This document shows, in pieces, positions 18,343 to 28,332 of a DNA stretch of 64,000 bases. Origin of the DNA: Phaeobacter sp. QD34_24. GTDB taxonomy: Bacteria; Pseudomonadota; Alphaproteobacteria; Rhodobacterales; Rhodobacteraceae. The translations under genes were made by a program, and so were the position numbers. Position 1 is the stretch's first letter. Each line of letters starts with the position of its first letter. Where the stretch lies: NCBI RefSeq assembly GCF_028890115.1, contig NZ_JARCJD010000003.1, positions 1 through 64,000 of the forward strand, in the 5' to 3' direction. The notes below the pieces were generated by a model. It did not search any database. It saw only the letters and a list, made by a program, of their open reading frames with translations, and was not told where the DNA came from.

Positions 18343-19563
18343 TCAAAGCGGGGACTTGTCGATGGTGATCACCCGGGCGCCGCTTTCCAATGTGCGATGC
18401 ACCGGGCATTTGTCGGCGATTTCCAGAAGCCGGGTGCGTTGCTCGGAACTGAGGCCGCCGCTGAGACAGATCTTGCGGGTGAACTGGTCGATCTTTGCAG
18501 GCCCCGAGGGCGCGGCATCCTGGGCGTGAACCTTGTCGTGGCAGACATCCACCGCCACGGTTTCCAGCGGCCAGCCCTTGCGCCGGGCATACATGCGGAT
18601 GGTCATCGATGTGCAGGCACCAAGTCCCGCTGCCACGAATCCATAGGGCGACATGCCGCGATTGGTGCCGCCATAGGCGAGCGGCTCATCCGCCAGCGCG
18701 TGGTGATGCGGGCCGGATTGCACGTCTTGCAGGAACCCGTTCGGATCCGCCTCTGCCACGCGCACCACGCCTTCGGGGGCGCCGGGGGGCGGGGCAGGCG
18801 GCGTCATCTCGATATAGCGGCGCGCCCAGGCGGCGATCACCTCGGCGGCATATTCGGCATCCTCGGGGCGGGAAATCAGGTGGTCCGCATCGTCCAGCGT
18901 GACAAAGCTCTTGGGGTGTTTGGCGACGGCAAAGATCTCGGCGGCATTGTCGATGCCAACGGTTTCATCGCGCGGCGCATGCATGACCAGAAGGGCGGCG
19001 TCCAGCTCCGCCACGGACGGGCCGAGGGCGCTTTTGCGGATATCCTCCAGGAACTGGCGGCGAATGGTGAAGGGACGCCCGCCAAGGCAGACCTCGGCGG
19101 CGCCTGCTGCTTCGATCTGGGGCAGCGCATCGCTGAAGTTATGGGCCACATGTTCCGGATCAAAGGGCGCCCCCAGGGTCACGACACCGCGCGCCGAGGG
19201 GATGCCCGCCCGCGCCCGCAGCACCGCCGCCCCGCCCAGGGAATGGCCGATCAGCAGGGCAGGGGCCATATCGCGGCTTGCCAGGTACTGCGCGGCGGCA
19301 ATCAGGTCGGCGACATTGGAGGAAAAACTGGTGTTCTCGAACTCTCCCTCCGAATGGCCAAGCCCGGTGAAATCAAACCGCAGCACCGCAATGCCCATGG
19401 AGGCCAAGCGCCCGGCAATGCGCCGGGCTGCGGGGATATCCTTGGAACAGGTGAAACAATGGGCAAATAGGGCTGTTGCCAGCACCGGCCCATCGGGCAG
19501 GTCCAGGCGCGCGGCAAGCGGGCTCCCGGCATGTCCGGGAAAACTGATGCGTTCTGTGGGCAT
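18343..19563 (-). CDS. Alpha/beta hydrolase-OsmC fusion protein
   Basis: The 406-residue protein has two domains. Residues 1-250 form an alpha/beta hydrolase with the nucleophile elbow GHSLGGAAV and a likely acid/base pair in APRDETVG and DDADHLIS. Residues 270-406 form an OsmC/Ohr-like domain with the conserved cysteines in GACTSMTIRMYARRKGW and DKCPVHRTLE. OsmC proteins reduce organic peroxides. I start at ATG 19563 (MPTERISFPGHAG); the upstream open frame overlaps the divergent NUDIX gene. The fusion is known from many proteobacteria, but its substrate is unclear. Confidence 0.9.
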   Translation of the reverse strand: MPTERISFPGHAGSPLAARLDLPDGPVLATALFAHCFTCSKDIPAARRIAGRLASMGIAVLRFDFTGLGHSEGEFENTSFSSNVADLIAAAQYLASRDMAPALLIGHSLGGAAVLRARAGIPSARGVVTLGAPFDPEHVAHNFSDALPQIEAAGAAEVCLGGRPFTIRRQFLEDIRKSALGPSVAELDAALLVMHAPRDETVGIDNAAEIFAVAKHPKSFVTLDDADHLISRPEDAEYAAEVIAAWARRYIEMTPPAPPPGAPEGVVRVAEADPNGFLQDVQSGPHHHALADEPLAYGGTNRGMSPYGFVAAGLGACTSMTIRMYARRKGWPLETVAVDVCHDKVHAQDAAPSGPAKIDQFTRKICLSGGLSSEQRTRLLEIADKCPVHRTLESGARVITIDKSPL

Positions 19564-19665
19564 TGATGATTGGCCTTTGGTTTTCTCCCGCCTAAACTGC
19601 GCCCAAGGACAGGCTTCGGCAAGGCGCCGCCGCCGGATCACACGCGAAGGTGAAGCTGCGGGATC

Positions 19666-20208
19666 ATGGAACGGATCGAAGGGATCGGGCAGTACAAGCC
19701 GCAGACCGCGCGCGATCGCCAGATGTGGGAACGATTGTGCGAATTCTGTGCGCATGAGCCGCAGGCCTTTGGCCGCGACCCGCTGACCAGCCATGTCACG
19801 GGGTCGGCCTTTGTGCTGTCGCAGGATCTGCAATCGGTGCTTCTGACCCACCACCGCAAGCTGGATCGCTGGCTGCAATTGGGTGGCCATTGCGATGGCA
19901 TTGCCGATGCGGGCTTCGTAGCCTTGAAAGAGGCCTATGAGGAAAGCGGTTTGGCACGGATCGCGCCGCTGTCGGCACAGGTTTTCGACGTGGATATTCA
20001 TGAAATCCCGGAGAATTCAAAGGAATGCGCGCATCTGCATTACGATGTGCGCTACCTGTTTCGCGCGGTGGCCGGAGAGATTTCCGTCAGCGACGAATCC
20101 CATGCCCTGGAATGGGTGCCGCTGCAGCGGCTGCATGAGAAAACCGATGCCGCCAGCGTCCTGGTGCTGCGCGACAAGCTGCCCGCAGTGCTGAACAATC
20201 GGTACTGA
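19666..20208 (+). CDS. NUDIX hydrolase
   Basis: This 180-residue NUDIX-fold protein presumably cleaves a nucleoside diphosphate linked to another group. The NUDIX box is read as GHCDGIADAGFVALKEAYEE followed by SG. The first conserved Glu of the box is replaced by Ala and the Arg by Lys, a pattern of the GGHCD subgroup. Divergent from the hydrolase-OsmC gene, with 102 nt between the starts. The substrate is unknown. Confidence 0.85.
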   Translation: MERIEGIGQYKPQTARDRQMWERLCEFCAHEPQAFGRDPLTSHVTGSAFVLSQDLQSVLLTHHRKLDRWLQLGGHCDGIADAGFVALKEAYEESGLARIAPLSAQVFDVDIHEIPENSKECAHLHYDVRYLFRAVAGEISVSDESHALEWVPLQRLHEKTDAASVLVLRDKLPAVLNNRY

Positions 20209-20298
20209 CCCCGCCGGTTGTGCTTTGCTTGAACGGTGGTTTTGATCGCGTCACAATGCCATTCGCTTTTTTGATCAAATTCGTGTTAGCAGGGGATC

Positions 20299-21078
20299 AT
20301 GACAGAGATTCTTCAGACCCGGATCCCCCATAACCCGCTAGAGCCAAAGCGCCTGCCGGGTATCGCCCCGCTGGCTGTTGCCGACTGGCTGACGCCGGAT
20401 GATGCCTTTGCCGGGCAGATGGCCGAACGCGAACGCCTGCTGGACAGCGCGCGCGATCGCGTCTTGATGCTGGATGAGAGCGGGCGCGCCGCCGCAGAGG
20501 AATTGCTGGAACAGGTTCTGGCGCAGCTTTATCCGGATGCAGAGGAAGAGGTGACGCGGCCCGATGGGGTGAAGGTAAGGATTGACCGGAGCGATCCCTT
20601 AGGCAGCCTCGGCCGGATCACCCAGCAGGATTTCTGTATCCTGGAAAAGCCCGAAGGATCGGAAGAACACATCCTGACCGGAGCCGTCTTGTGTTTTCCG
20701 GCCAGCTGGACCTTGGCAGAGAAAGTCATGCGTCCCCTGACGGCAATCCATGTGCCGGTGGACAGCTATGACGCCAATATCGCCGCCCGCGTGCAGCGCC
20801 TGTTCGACGGCGTGCAGCTGGGCAGGCCGCTGTGGCGCTTCAACGCGCTGTGGTATCACGATGCGGCCTTGCACCAGCCCCGCAGCGCGGCTGCGCCCCG
20901 GCAACAGCCGCCCAGCGGCGAGGCCGGGTATCTGCGCAGTGAAAAGCAGACCATCCTGCGCCTTCCGCGCACCGGGGCGGTGATCTTTGGCATTCATACC
21001 TTCGTGCTGCGGCGCGCCGATGTGCTGGAACAATGGGGCGATCACGCAGAGAGTGATCAGACCCTGCACACGGTATAG
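20299..21078 (+). CDS. DUF3445 protein, heme-dependent oxidative N-demethylase-like
   Basis: The 259-residue protein matches the DUF3445 family, whose studied members are heme-dependent oxidative N-demethylase subunits acting on methylated amines. Signatures include CFPASWTLAEKV, IHVPVDSYD, RVQRLFDGV, then YLRSEKQTILRLPRTGA and IHTF near the C-terminus. It lies 90 nt after the NUDIX gene. No partner subunit genes (ferredoxin or dimethylamine-type oxidoreductases) lie next to it, so the substrate remains open. Confidence 0.8.
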   Translation: MTEILQTRIPHNPLEPKRLPGIAPLAVADWLTPDDAFAGQMAERERLLDSARDRVLMLDESGRAAAEELLEQVLAQLYPDAEEEVTRPDGVKVRIDRSDPLGSLGRITQQDFCILEKPEGSEEHILTGAVLCFPASWTLAEKVMRPLTAIHVPVDSYDANIAARVQRLFDGVQLGRPLWRFNALWYHDAALHQPRSAAAPRQQPPSGEAGYLRSEKQTILRLPRTGAVIFGIHTFVLRRADVLEQWGDHAESDQTLHTV

Positions 21079-21117
21079 GCGCGCAGGGTATCGCCAACTG
21101 CGTTCAGGCGGCAGGGT

Positions 21118-22113
21118 TCAAGGGGCAGGCAGCATCAGCACCTTCGCGGCCGCCTGCACCATCCCCGTGCCCTGCAACAGGCCCACAAAGACGGCGATGG
21201 TAAGGATCTGGCTGCGCGGTTGCAGCTGACTGCCGCGCATCAGTTCCACCATCAACACCAGCACCGCGATCGGCGCCGACAGCATGGCGATCAACCCGGT
21301 GGCTGCCCAGGTCATGATGTTCTGCCGCGCCCCCTTGTGATCCGTTGAGCGCAGGCCGGTCAGATCGATCACCTGATCGGCAGGCACGGTCGCGATGGCC
21401 GCGCGGCGATCACATTGCCGCTCCAGATCGTCCGCCATGGCCTCTACGGGAGTAAAGCCGACATGGACGCGGGGCTTTCTGGGGGCGACGGTCTCGCTTG
21501 AGAACAGTTTCTGCGACAGACGCGGCCGAGACGGCGCTTCAAAGGGCGAAGGCACCCGCAGCGGTTTGCGCACCGCCGGACGAGCATGAGACCCCGGCTT
21601 GCGCTGGCGTTTGGCAGGTGCAACCGGGCGGCTCAGCCGTGCGACACTTGCAGCCGTATCCGAAGCCTCTTGTTGCGCTGTGTCGTGGTGTTCGAAGACA
21701 GCCAGGAAGGTTTCGCGGCTCATGGCCTTGGGGGCATCCTGCCAAAAGATCAGAAGCGGTGACAGCGCTTCGCTCAGCCGTCTCAGCAGAACCGCAAGCA
21801 GGAGTTCGGTGATCTCCTTGTCGCTGGCTGCGGGGAATAGACGTTCGATGGTGACATCCAGGAAGATCGCCGGAGCCGGGATCCCCGCCGGGATCTGGAA
21901 GCCCATGCGCAGCGGCAGCCGCCGCAAGCGCAGCACGACGCGATACTGATCGCTTTCCAGCTCGATCCGGCCCGTGGCGCGGGTGTTGATCTGCGCCGGG
22001 GGGTGACCGTAGTCGTCCAGCATATCGACCGCCTGCACCAGCCCCTGATTGAGCAGCGTGTCGCTGCGGGTCTTGAAGCCAAGCCTGCCTTTGAACCGTT
22101 CTGCCTGTATCAT
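21118..22113 (-). CDS. Uncharacterised protein with C-terminal membrane helices
   Basis: I do not recognise this 331-residue protein. The start at ATG 22113 (MIQAERFKGR) is preceded by GGAGG. Residues 1-125 look like a folded domain with beta-strand character. Residues 125-235 are Ala/Arg/Pro-rich and probably disordered. The last 65 residues contain two hydrophobic helices (IMTWAATGLIAMLSAPIAVL and ILTIAVFVGLLQGTGMVQAA). The N-terminal part would be cytosolic. It is convergent with the DUF3445 gene. Confidence 0.65.
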   Translation of the reverse strand: MIQAERFKGRLGFKTRSDTLLNQGLVQAVDMLDDYGHPPAQINTRATGRIELESDQYRVVLRLRRLPLRMGFQIPAGIPAPAIFLDVTIERLFPAASDKEITELLLAVLLRRLSEALSPLLIFWQDAPKAMSRETFLAVFEHHDTAQQEASDTAASVARLSRPVAPAKRQRKPGSHARPAVRKPLRVPSPFEAPSRPRLSQKLFSSETVAPRKPRVHVGFTPVEAMADDLERQCDRRAAIATVPADQVIDLTGLRSTDHKGARQNIMTWAATGLIAMLSAPIAVLVLMVELMRGSQLQPRSQILTIAVFVGLLQGTGMVQAAAKVLMLPAP

Positions 22114-22407
22114 TCCCAAGCCTCCTTCAGTCGGGGTGCCTTGAGACCAAGAGTACAAAGGGAAATGGTACAAAGTGAGGCGTTGACTGAGGATTGTTTC
22201 GGGATCGGCCCCAATAGCTGCCTATGCAGGTTGGGGTAATTTTAATTAAATAAAATCAATTGAGTATTGGCAGGTCTGTAAATCAGTTCTGAACGAATGA
22301 GGCCGAAACCGGGCGGGTCTCGGCCATGTTGATGCCATATAGATTACAATCGCGCCGATTTGGCCGGACTGTTCCTGCAGCCGGGGAAGCGGCGTGGGAA
22401 GACCCGC

Positions 22408-23205
22408 TCAGCCGTCGATCTGACGGCCCATGATGGCCAGCGACTGCTGATAGACGGTTGCGGCGTTCCATTCCTTCAGCACCTTGTAGTTTGGCTCTCC
22501 CGGCTGATAGCCCTTGCCGCGTTTCCAGCCCTTCTTGCGCAGGTAATTGGCGGTAGAGGCCAGCGCATCCTGCAGGTCGTAGAAATCGACACGGCCATCG
22601 CCACCCCAATCCACCCCGTAGCGCAGCGCATTGCCGGGCAGGAACTGGGTGTGGCCCAGCTCGCCATGTTTGGCCCCCAGCGTCTGCGATGTGATGGCGC
22701 CCTGATCGACCAGCTTCAGGGCACCGATGGCATGGGGCTGGAAGAAGTCGGAGCGGCGGCAATCATAGGTCAGGGTCACGATGGCGGAAACCACCTCGCT
22801 GTCGCCCATGAAATGTCCAAAGGCGGTTTCCATGCCGTGGATGGCGATCAGCACACCGGCAGGCACGCCGTATTTCTTTTCAAGGGCTGCATAGAAGGCC
22901 GGGTTGCGCGCCTTGCGCTTGCGCCCCTGCGCGACGATGGTGGCCGAGCCGCGCAGCTGCATGAATTTCTCAAGACTGTAGCGAAAACTCTTCTGGTTGC
23001 GGTCGGCGGCAATGGTGCGGCTGGCGTATTGCGCGCTCCGCAGTGCTTTCAGTCCTTTGTCGCGCACGCCCGCGCGTTTTGCTTCCGCTGCAAAGTCTGC
23101 TTTCCAGTCGTTGAACCCTGCCGAGGTGTTGCCGCAGGGCGCTGCAGTAGCGGCGATGGGCAGCAGGGTGGTCAAAGAGAGGCAGAGAACGGGCAAAATA
23201 CGCAT
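22408..23205 (-). CDS. Lytic murein transglycosylase, MltB-like
   Basis: This 265-residue exported enzyme cleaves peptidoglycan glycan strands with formation of 1,6-anhydro ends. A signal peptide spans residues 1-21. The catalytic Glu is in IHGMETAFGHFMGD (about residue 127), and the second family motif reads GELGHTQFLPGNALRYGVDW. No lipobox is present, so it is probably soluble in the periplasm. The length suits the short MltB/SltB group without a C-terminal peptidoglycan-binding domain. Confidence 0.9.
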   Translation of the reverse strand: MRILPVLCLSLTTLLPIAATAAPCGNTSAGFNDWKADFAAEAKRAGVRDKGLKALRSAQYASRTIAADRNQKSFRYSLEKFMQLRGSATIVAQGRKRKARNPAFYAALEKKYGVPAGVLIAIHGMETAFGHFMGDSEVVSAIVTLTYDCRRSDFFQPHAIGALKLVDQGAITSQTLGAKHGELGHTQFLPGNALRYGVDWGGDGRVDFYDLQDALASTANYLRKKGWKRGKGYQPGEPNYKVLKEWNAATVYQQSLAIMGRQIDG

Positions 23206-23301
23206 GGCTGTGGCTTTCTTAATGCTGGAACACCGTCAGCCTAGCGTGGAAGGGGCGAAATTGCATGGGAAAGCGGCGCCATTTGGCCCCGCTGACCAGG
23301 A

Positions 23302-24552
23302 TCATGCAAAGGCATCCGCCGCGGCCAGCGCCAGCCCATCGGCCACGGCACTCAAGGCATGATCGCTTTCGGTCTCGGCCGCCGGGCAAAGCTCCACCAT
23401 GCGGTCTTGCAGGCAGGAGAGCAGCGCAGAGCCGCCGACCAGCACGATCCGGCCGATGTCCTTGGGCGCAACATCGGCCTGGCGCAGGGTGTCCTGTGCG
23501 GCCTGGAGCAGCTCCTGCATCTGTGCCTCAAGCAGGGCGTTCAAGTCGCGGCTTGCAAGCGGCGCCTGCAGTCCCCGCTCCAGCAGGCCCAGGTTGACCG
23601 TGGCCGTATCGGCATTCGGCTGATTGACCGCGATCTTTGCGGCCTCGACCGCAAAGGCAAGATCGTGGCCAAGCTGATCTTCAAGGGTTGAAACCAGGCG
23701 CGCGAACCTTTCGGGCTCTACCGCATGGCGCATCAGGTCGCGGGCGGCACGCAGCTCTTCCGGGGTGTAGAGGAAGGGAATCATCTGCCAGCTGGACAGA
23801 TCGTTGAAGATGCGGTTCGGGGCGGGCAGGGTGCCGGGGCCGAAACTGTCGCGGATCTGGCTGCCGCGGCCCAAGAGCGGCATGACCTTGGCAAGGCTGA
23901 TGCATTGGTCGAAATCGGTGCCGCCAAGACGGATACCGTGTGAGGCAAGGATCCGGGTCGCCCCGTCAGCCTCCTGCCGGAAGGCGGTAAAGTCCGAGGT
24001 GCCGCCGCCGATATCGACGATCAACCCGAGGCCCTCGCGGGGACTGGTTGCGCGCAATGCGGCCTCGGGCTCCAGCATGAAACACACCTCCTCGAAGCCG
24101 GCCTTCTGGTAGCAGGCGCGCAGATCCTTTTCGGCGCGCAGGTTGCGGTCTTCGTCCTTGCTGTGAAATCTGACCGGGCGGCCCGATAGCGCATGGGTGA
24201 ATGTCATCCGGGTCTGCGTCTCGGCGAGCCTCTTCAGTTCGGCCAGGAAGCGCGCGATCACATCGGCAAAGGTCAGGCGTTCGCCGCCAAGGCGCCGCTC
24301 TTCATGTAGTAGGGGTGTGCCTAAGAGGCTTTTGAGCGCGCGCATGAAACGACCCTCCTCACCCGCTGTGAGCGCGCGAATGGCGCTGTTGCCGATCCGC
24401 ATGCGCCCGGTTTGGGCATCGAAAAAGACCGCTGTGGGCAGGGAGCCCTCGCCCGGCTCGAGTTCGATCAGGTAAGGCTGCCCTTCCACCGCAAGCCCTG
24501 CGGCGGAATTGGAAGTGCCAAAGTCGATGCCAAGGGTTGCAGGAGCCGTCAT
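23302..24552 (-). CDS. Hsp70-like protein (YegD type)
   Basis: The 416-residue protein has the actin/Hsp70 ATPase fold: phosphate 1 motif GIDFGTSNSAAGL, phosphate 2 motif IVDIGGGTSDFTAFR (about residues 195-209), and an adenosine motif IVLVGGSALLSCLQ near the end. It ends after the nucleotide-binding domain and lacks the DnaK-type substrate-binding domain, as in E. coli YegD. The role is not established. It lies between the MltB-like gene and glnA, all on the minus strand. Confidence 0.88.
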   Translation of the reverse strand: MTAPATLGIDFGTSNSAAGLAVEGQPYLIELEPGEGSLPTAVFFDAQTGRMRIGNSAIRALTAGEEGRFMRALKSLLGTPLLHEERRLGGERLTFADVIARFLAELKRLAETQTRMTFTHALSGRPVRFHSKDEDRNLRAEKDLRACYQKAGFEEVCFMLEPEAALRATSPREGLGLIVDIGGGTSDFTAFRQEADGATRILASHGIRLGGTDFDQCISLAKVMPLLGRGSQIRDSFGPGTLPAPNRIFNDLSSWQMIPFLYTPEELRAARDLMRHAVEPERFARLVSTLEDQLGHDLAFAVEAAKIAVNQPNADTATVNLGLLERGLQAPLASRDLNALLEAQMQELLQAAQDTLRQADVAPKDIGRIVLVGGSALLSCLQDRMVELCPAAETESDHALSAVADGLALAAADAFA

Positions 24553-24630
24553 CGGATCATTCTTTCAAAGAGAAGAGAGGCGCCGGACATAAAGACAGCT
24601 CAGCCAGGGCGCAAGGAAAACATCGGACAA

Positions 24631-24662
24631 AGAAAAAGGAGCGCCCGAATGGACGCTCCTTT
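24631..24662 (-). terminator. Terminator after glnA
   Basis: The arms AAAGGAGCG (24635-24643) and CGCTCCTTT (24654-24662) form a 9-bp stem. Read on the minus strand the stem is followed by TTTCT, 23 nt beyond the glnA stop. Confidence 0.85.
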
Positions 24663-24685
24663 CAATTGTTTTCCGACTGTCGGTC

Positions 24686-26092
24686 TTAGCAGCTGTAGTA
24701 CATGCCGTATTCGACCGGGTGCGGGGTGTGCTCGTAGGTTTCCACCTCTTCCATCTTGAGCGCGATGTAGCCCTCGATCTGGTCTTTGGTGAACACATCG
24801 CCCTGCAGCAGGAACTCGTGATCGGCCGCCAGGCATTCCAGCGCTTCACGCAGGGAGCCGCAGACGGTCGGGATGTCGGCCAGCTCTTCTGCGGGCAGAT
24901 CATAGAGGTTCTTGTCCATGGCTTCGCCGGGATCGATCTTGTTCTTGATACCGTCCAGGCCGGCCATCAGCAGGGCTGCAAAGGCCAGGTAGGGGTTCGC
25001 GGCCGGATCGGGGAAGCGGGCCTCGACGCGCTTGGCTTTCGGGCTTTCGGTCCACGGAATACGGACGCAGCCAGAACGGTTACGTGCCGAATACGCGCGC
25101 AGAACGGGGGCCTCGAAGCCCGGGATCAGACGCTTGTAGGAGTTGGTGGACGGGTTGGTGAAGGCGTTCAGCGTCTTCGCGTGCTTCAGGATGCCGCCGA
25201 TGAAGTACAGCGCCTCATCCGACAGATCAGCGTATTTGTCGCCAGCAAACAGCGGCTTGCCGTCTTTCCAGATGGACATGTTCACGTGCATGCCGGTGCC
25301 GTTGTCGCCTGCGATCGGCTTCGGCATGAAGGTTGCCGATTTGCCGTAGGCGTGCGCCACGTTGTGGATCACGTATTTGTACTTCTGCAGCTCGTCCGCC
25401 TGTTTGGTCAGGCTGTCGAAGATCAGGCCCAGTTCGTGCTGGCAGGAGGCAACCTCGTGGTGGTGCTTGTCCACCTTCATGCCCAGGCGCTTCATGGTGG
25501 ACAGCATTTCCGAACGCAGGTCCTGCGCTTCGTCGATCGGGTTGACCGGGAAGTAGCCGCCCTTGACGCCGGGACGGTGGCCCATGTTGCCCATCTCGTA
25601 CTCGGTGTCGGTGTTCCAGGAGGCGTCGGTGGCGTCGACCTCATAGGAGACCTTGTTGATGGTGTTCGAGAAGCGAACGTCGTCAAACAGGAAGAATTCC
25701 GCTTCGGGGCCCATGTAGGCCACATCGCCGATGCCGGAAGATTTCAGGTAGGCTTCTGCCTTCTGGGCGGTGCCGCGCGGGTCACGCTCGTAGGCTTCGC
25801 CGGTGTCGGGTTCAACAACCGAGCAGTGGATGCAGACGGTCTTTTCCGCGTAGAAGGGATCGACATAGGCGCTGTTGGTGTCCGGGATCAGCTTCATGTC
25901 CGAAGCTTCGATCGACTTCCAGCCCGCGATCGAGGAGCCGTCGAACATGAAACCCTCTTCGAGGAAATCCTCGTCAACCATATCGACGTCAACCGTGACG
26001 TGCTGCAGCTTGCCGCGTACGTCGGTGAACCGGATGTCCACATAGGCGACATCTTCGTCCTTGATCAGCTGAAGAACTGCGTCCTTGCTCAT
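24686..26092 (-). CDS. glnA: Glutamine synthetase type I
   Basis: GlnA makes glutamine from glutamate, ammonia and ATP. Its 468 residues match GSI-beta enzymes. The beta-grasp domain is N-terminal, metal-ligand and ATP motifs include DGSSIAGW and [16 protein letters not shown], and the adenylylation site Tyr is in [10 protein letters not shown] (about residue 397). The enzyme should therefore be controlled by GlnE. It has a good ribosome site (AGAGGAAAT). It follows glnB by 92 nt, the usual glnBA pair of alphaproteobacteria. Confidence 0.98.
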   Translation of the reverse strand: MSKDAVLQLIKDEDVAYVDIRFTDVRGKLQHVTVDVDMVDEDFLEEGFMFDGSSIAGWKSIEASDMKLIPDTNSAYVDPFYAEKTVCIHCSVVEPDTGEAYERDPRGTAQKAEAYLKSSGIGDVAYMGPEAEFFLFDDVRFSNTINKVSYEVDATDASWNTDTEYEMGNMGHRPGVKGGYFPVNPIDEAQDLRSEMLSTMKRLGMKVDKHHHEVASCQHELGLIFDSLTKQADELQKYKYVIHNVAHAYGKSATFMPKPIAGDNGTGMHVNMSIWKDGKPLFAGDKYADLSDEALYFIGGILKHAKTLNAFTNPSTNSYKRLIPGFEAPVLRAYSARNRSGCVRIPWTESPKAKRVEARFPDPAANPYLAFAALLMAGLDGIKNKIDPGEAMDKNLYDLPAEELADIPTVCGSLREALECLAADHEFLLQGDVFTKDQIEGYIALKMEEVETYEHTPHPVEYGMYYSC

Positions 26093-26184
26093 TTTGATTT
26101 CCTCTCCGTAAGAAAATTCTGTGTCTTCTGTGCGCTGCGATCTGCTGTGCCTTGCATGGTGCAGATGGCAGGCGGTGTTTGATA

Positions 26185-26535
<351 letters not shown>

Positions 26536-26695
26536 TCACAACCTTGTCGAAGGTGGTCAGATCATTTCTAAATGCCGTGGACAATGGATACTGCTCAACT
26601 TGCCGGGAAATCAGCCTGCAAAACGGGCAGGTGTGATTAAAAAACAGTCTATGCGCACAAAAAGTAAGCGATTTTGAATCGCGGGAGCCTTTGGA

Positions 26696-27439
26696 ATGAC
26701 CGAATTGCTGACCGCCGCCCAGATGCGCGCCATCGAACAGGCTGCCATCGAGTCAGGCGAGGTGACCGGCCTGGAGCTGATGGAGCGGGCCGGGCAGGGC
26801 GTGGTTGAGGCCATTTTCGAGGAATGGCCCGAGCTGGACACAAGCGGCAAACGCGCCGTGGTCCTGTGCGGTCCCGGCAATAACGGCGGCGACGGGTTCG
26901 TTGTGGCGCGGTTGCTAAAAGGCCGCGGCTGGGAGGTGGAGGTGTTTCTGTATGGAGACCCGACCGAACTGCCGCCGGATGCGAAGGTGAATTATGAGCG
27001 GTGGGTGGAGTTGGGGGAGGTAGGTGACATTCTTCGCGTTAGAGAGGTCAAACTGCTCGGTGGACACAGCAATACGACCCGGGTTTGGTCCGAACTGCCA
27101 TTGGCGCAATGGGATGACGTGGTGTTGATTGATGCCCTGTTCGGGACTGGAGTTAGTCGTCCGATAGAAGAAGAGCTTAGAGAGGTCATCAGGGACATCG
27201 AACTGCTATCAGGCGCAGAAAGGCGCGTGGCGATTGATGTGCCGAGCGGGTTACATTCTGATACCGGTGTGTTTGTTGACTTCGCGCCTTGCGAGTTGGA
27301 CGAGATGTGGGAAGCAGTGGAGTTCGTTCCAATCGAGGCAAATCTTACGGTTACATTCCATCTTCCAAAACGCGGACAGGTGATGAGGGATGGTGTGAAG
27401 GCCTGCGGAAAGCTAGTGGTAAAGAGCATAGGGCTATGA
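26696..27439 (+). CDS. nnrE: NAD(P)H-hydrate epimerase (YjeF_N)
   Basis: This 247-residue enzyme epimerises damaged, hydrated NAD(P)H for repair by the dehydratase. Key motifs are CGPGNNGGDGFVVARLL (about residues 60-76), DALFGTGVSRP and IDVPSGLHSDTG. In many bacteria the epimerase is fused to the dehydratase. Here a TGA ends it in an ATGA overlap with the next ORF. From about 26985 on, G+C and codon use fall well below the neighbours. A GCGATT/AATCGC inverted repeat (26668-26682) lies just upstream. Confidence 0.88.
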   Translation: MTELLTAAQMRAIEQAAIESGEVTGLELMERAGQGVVEAIFEEWPELDTSGKRAVVLCGPGNNGGDGFVVARLLKGRGWEVEVFLYGDPTELPPDAKVNYERWVELGEVGDILRVREVKLLGGHSNTTRVWSELPLAQWDDVVLIDALFGTGVSRPIEEELREVIRDIELLSGAERRVAIDVPSGLHSDTGVFVDFAPCELDEMWEAVEFVPIEANLTVTFHLPKRGQVMRDGVKACGKLVVKSIGL

Positions 27440-28332
27440 ACAACAAAAATTTGAAAGCGCCACTAGCTTCCAACCTCGAACCATACTCTCTTGATGACCT
27501 GCCAGATCTAAGAAAGGTTTGCGGCCACAAATTCTCCCACGGTCACGCCCTGATCCTGACGGGCGGCGCTGGCAAGACCGGTGCCGCGCGGCTTTCGGCG
27601 CGGGGTGCGCTTCGGATCGGGGCGGGGGTGGTGACGCTCGGCGTGCCACCTAGCGCCCAGCAGGAAGTCGCCTGCCAGATCACCGCGCTGATGCTGCAGC
27701 GGGTGGCAGATGCAGAAGCCTTGGCGGAGGCGCTGGAAGATCCCCGCCTCAATGCCCTCTGCCTTGGCCCCGGAATGGGCCTTGATCGGGCGCGGGATCT
27801 TGTCCCTGCGGCCCTGGCTGCCAAACGGGCCACGGTGCTGGACGCCGATGCGCTTTCGGCCTTTGGCGATGCGCCGGAAACGCTGTTCTCCATGCTGCAT
27901 GAAAGCTGCGTGCTGACGCCCCATGGCGGCGAATTTGCGCGGCTGTTCCCGGACATCTCAGAAAAGCTGAAGGCGCCTGCCGCCAAAGGCCCCGCCTATT
28001 CCAAGGTGGATGCCACCCGCGAGGCCGCCGCGCGGGCGGGCTGTGTGGTGCTGTTCAAGGGCGCCGATTCGGTGATCGCCGCGCCGGATGGGCGCTGCTC
28101 GGTGAACTCCGCCCACTATGATCGCGCCGCACCCTGGCTGGCGACTGCTGGCTCGGGGGATGTCTTGGCGGGCTTTATCACCGGCCTGATGGCACGGGGG
28201 TTCAGCCCGATGCAGGCGGCGGCAAGCGCCGCATGGCTGCATGTGGACTGCGCATTGGAATTCGGCCCCGGGCTGATCGCCGAGGACCTGCCGGAACTGA
28301 TCCCCGCCGTGTTCCGAAAACTCGGCCTTTAG
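27436..28332 (+). CDS. nnrD: ADP/ATP-dependent NAD(P)H-hydrate dehydratase (YjeF_C)
   Basis: This 298-residue ribokinase-fold enzyme dehydrates S-NAD(P)HX to NAD(P)H using ADP or ATP. It starts at ATG 27436 inside the nnrE stop. Family signatures are GHALILTGGAGKTGAARLSA, CLGPGMGLDR, LTPHGGEFARLFP and the catalytic ATAGSGDVLAGFITGLMARG (about residues 234-253). The first 35 codons are in the low-G+C stretch; the rest returns to the normal composition. Its stop overlaps the stop of the convergent Hint gene. Confidence 0.9.
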   Translation: MNNKNLKAPLASNLEPYSLDDLPDLRKVCGHKFSHGHALILTGGAGKTGAARLSARGALRIGAGVVTLGVPPSAQQEVACQITALMLQRVADAEALAEALEDPRLNALCLGPGMGLDRARDLVPAALAAKRATVLDADALSAFGDAPETLFSMLHESCVLTPHGGEFARLFPDISEKLKAPAAKGPAYSKVDATREAAARAGCVVLFKGADSVIAAPDGRCSVNSAHYDRAAPWLATAGSGDVLAGFITGLMARGFSPMQAAASAAWLHVDCALEFGPGLIAEDLPELIPAVFRKLGL

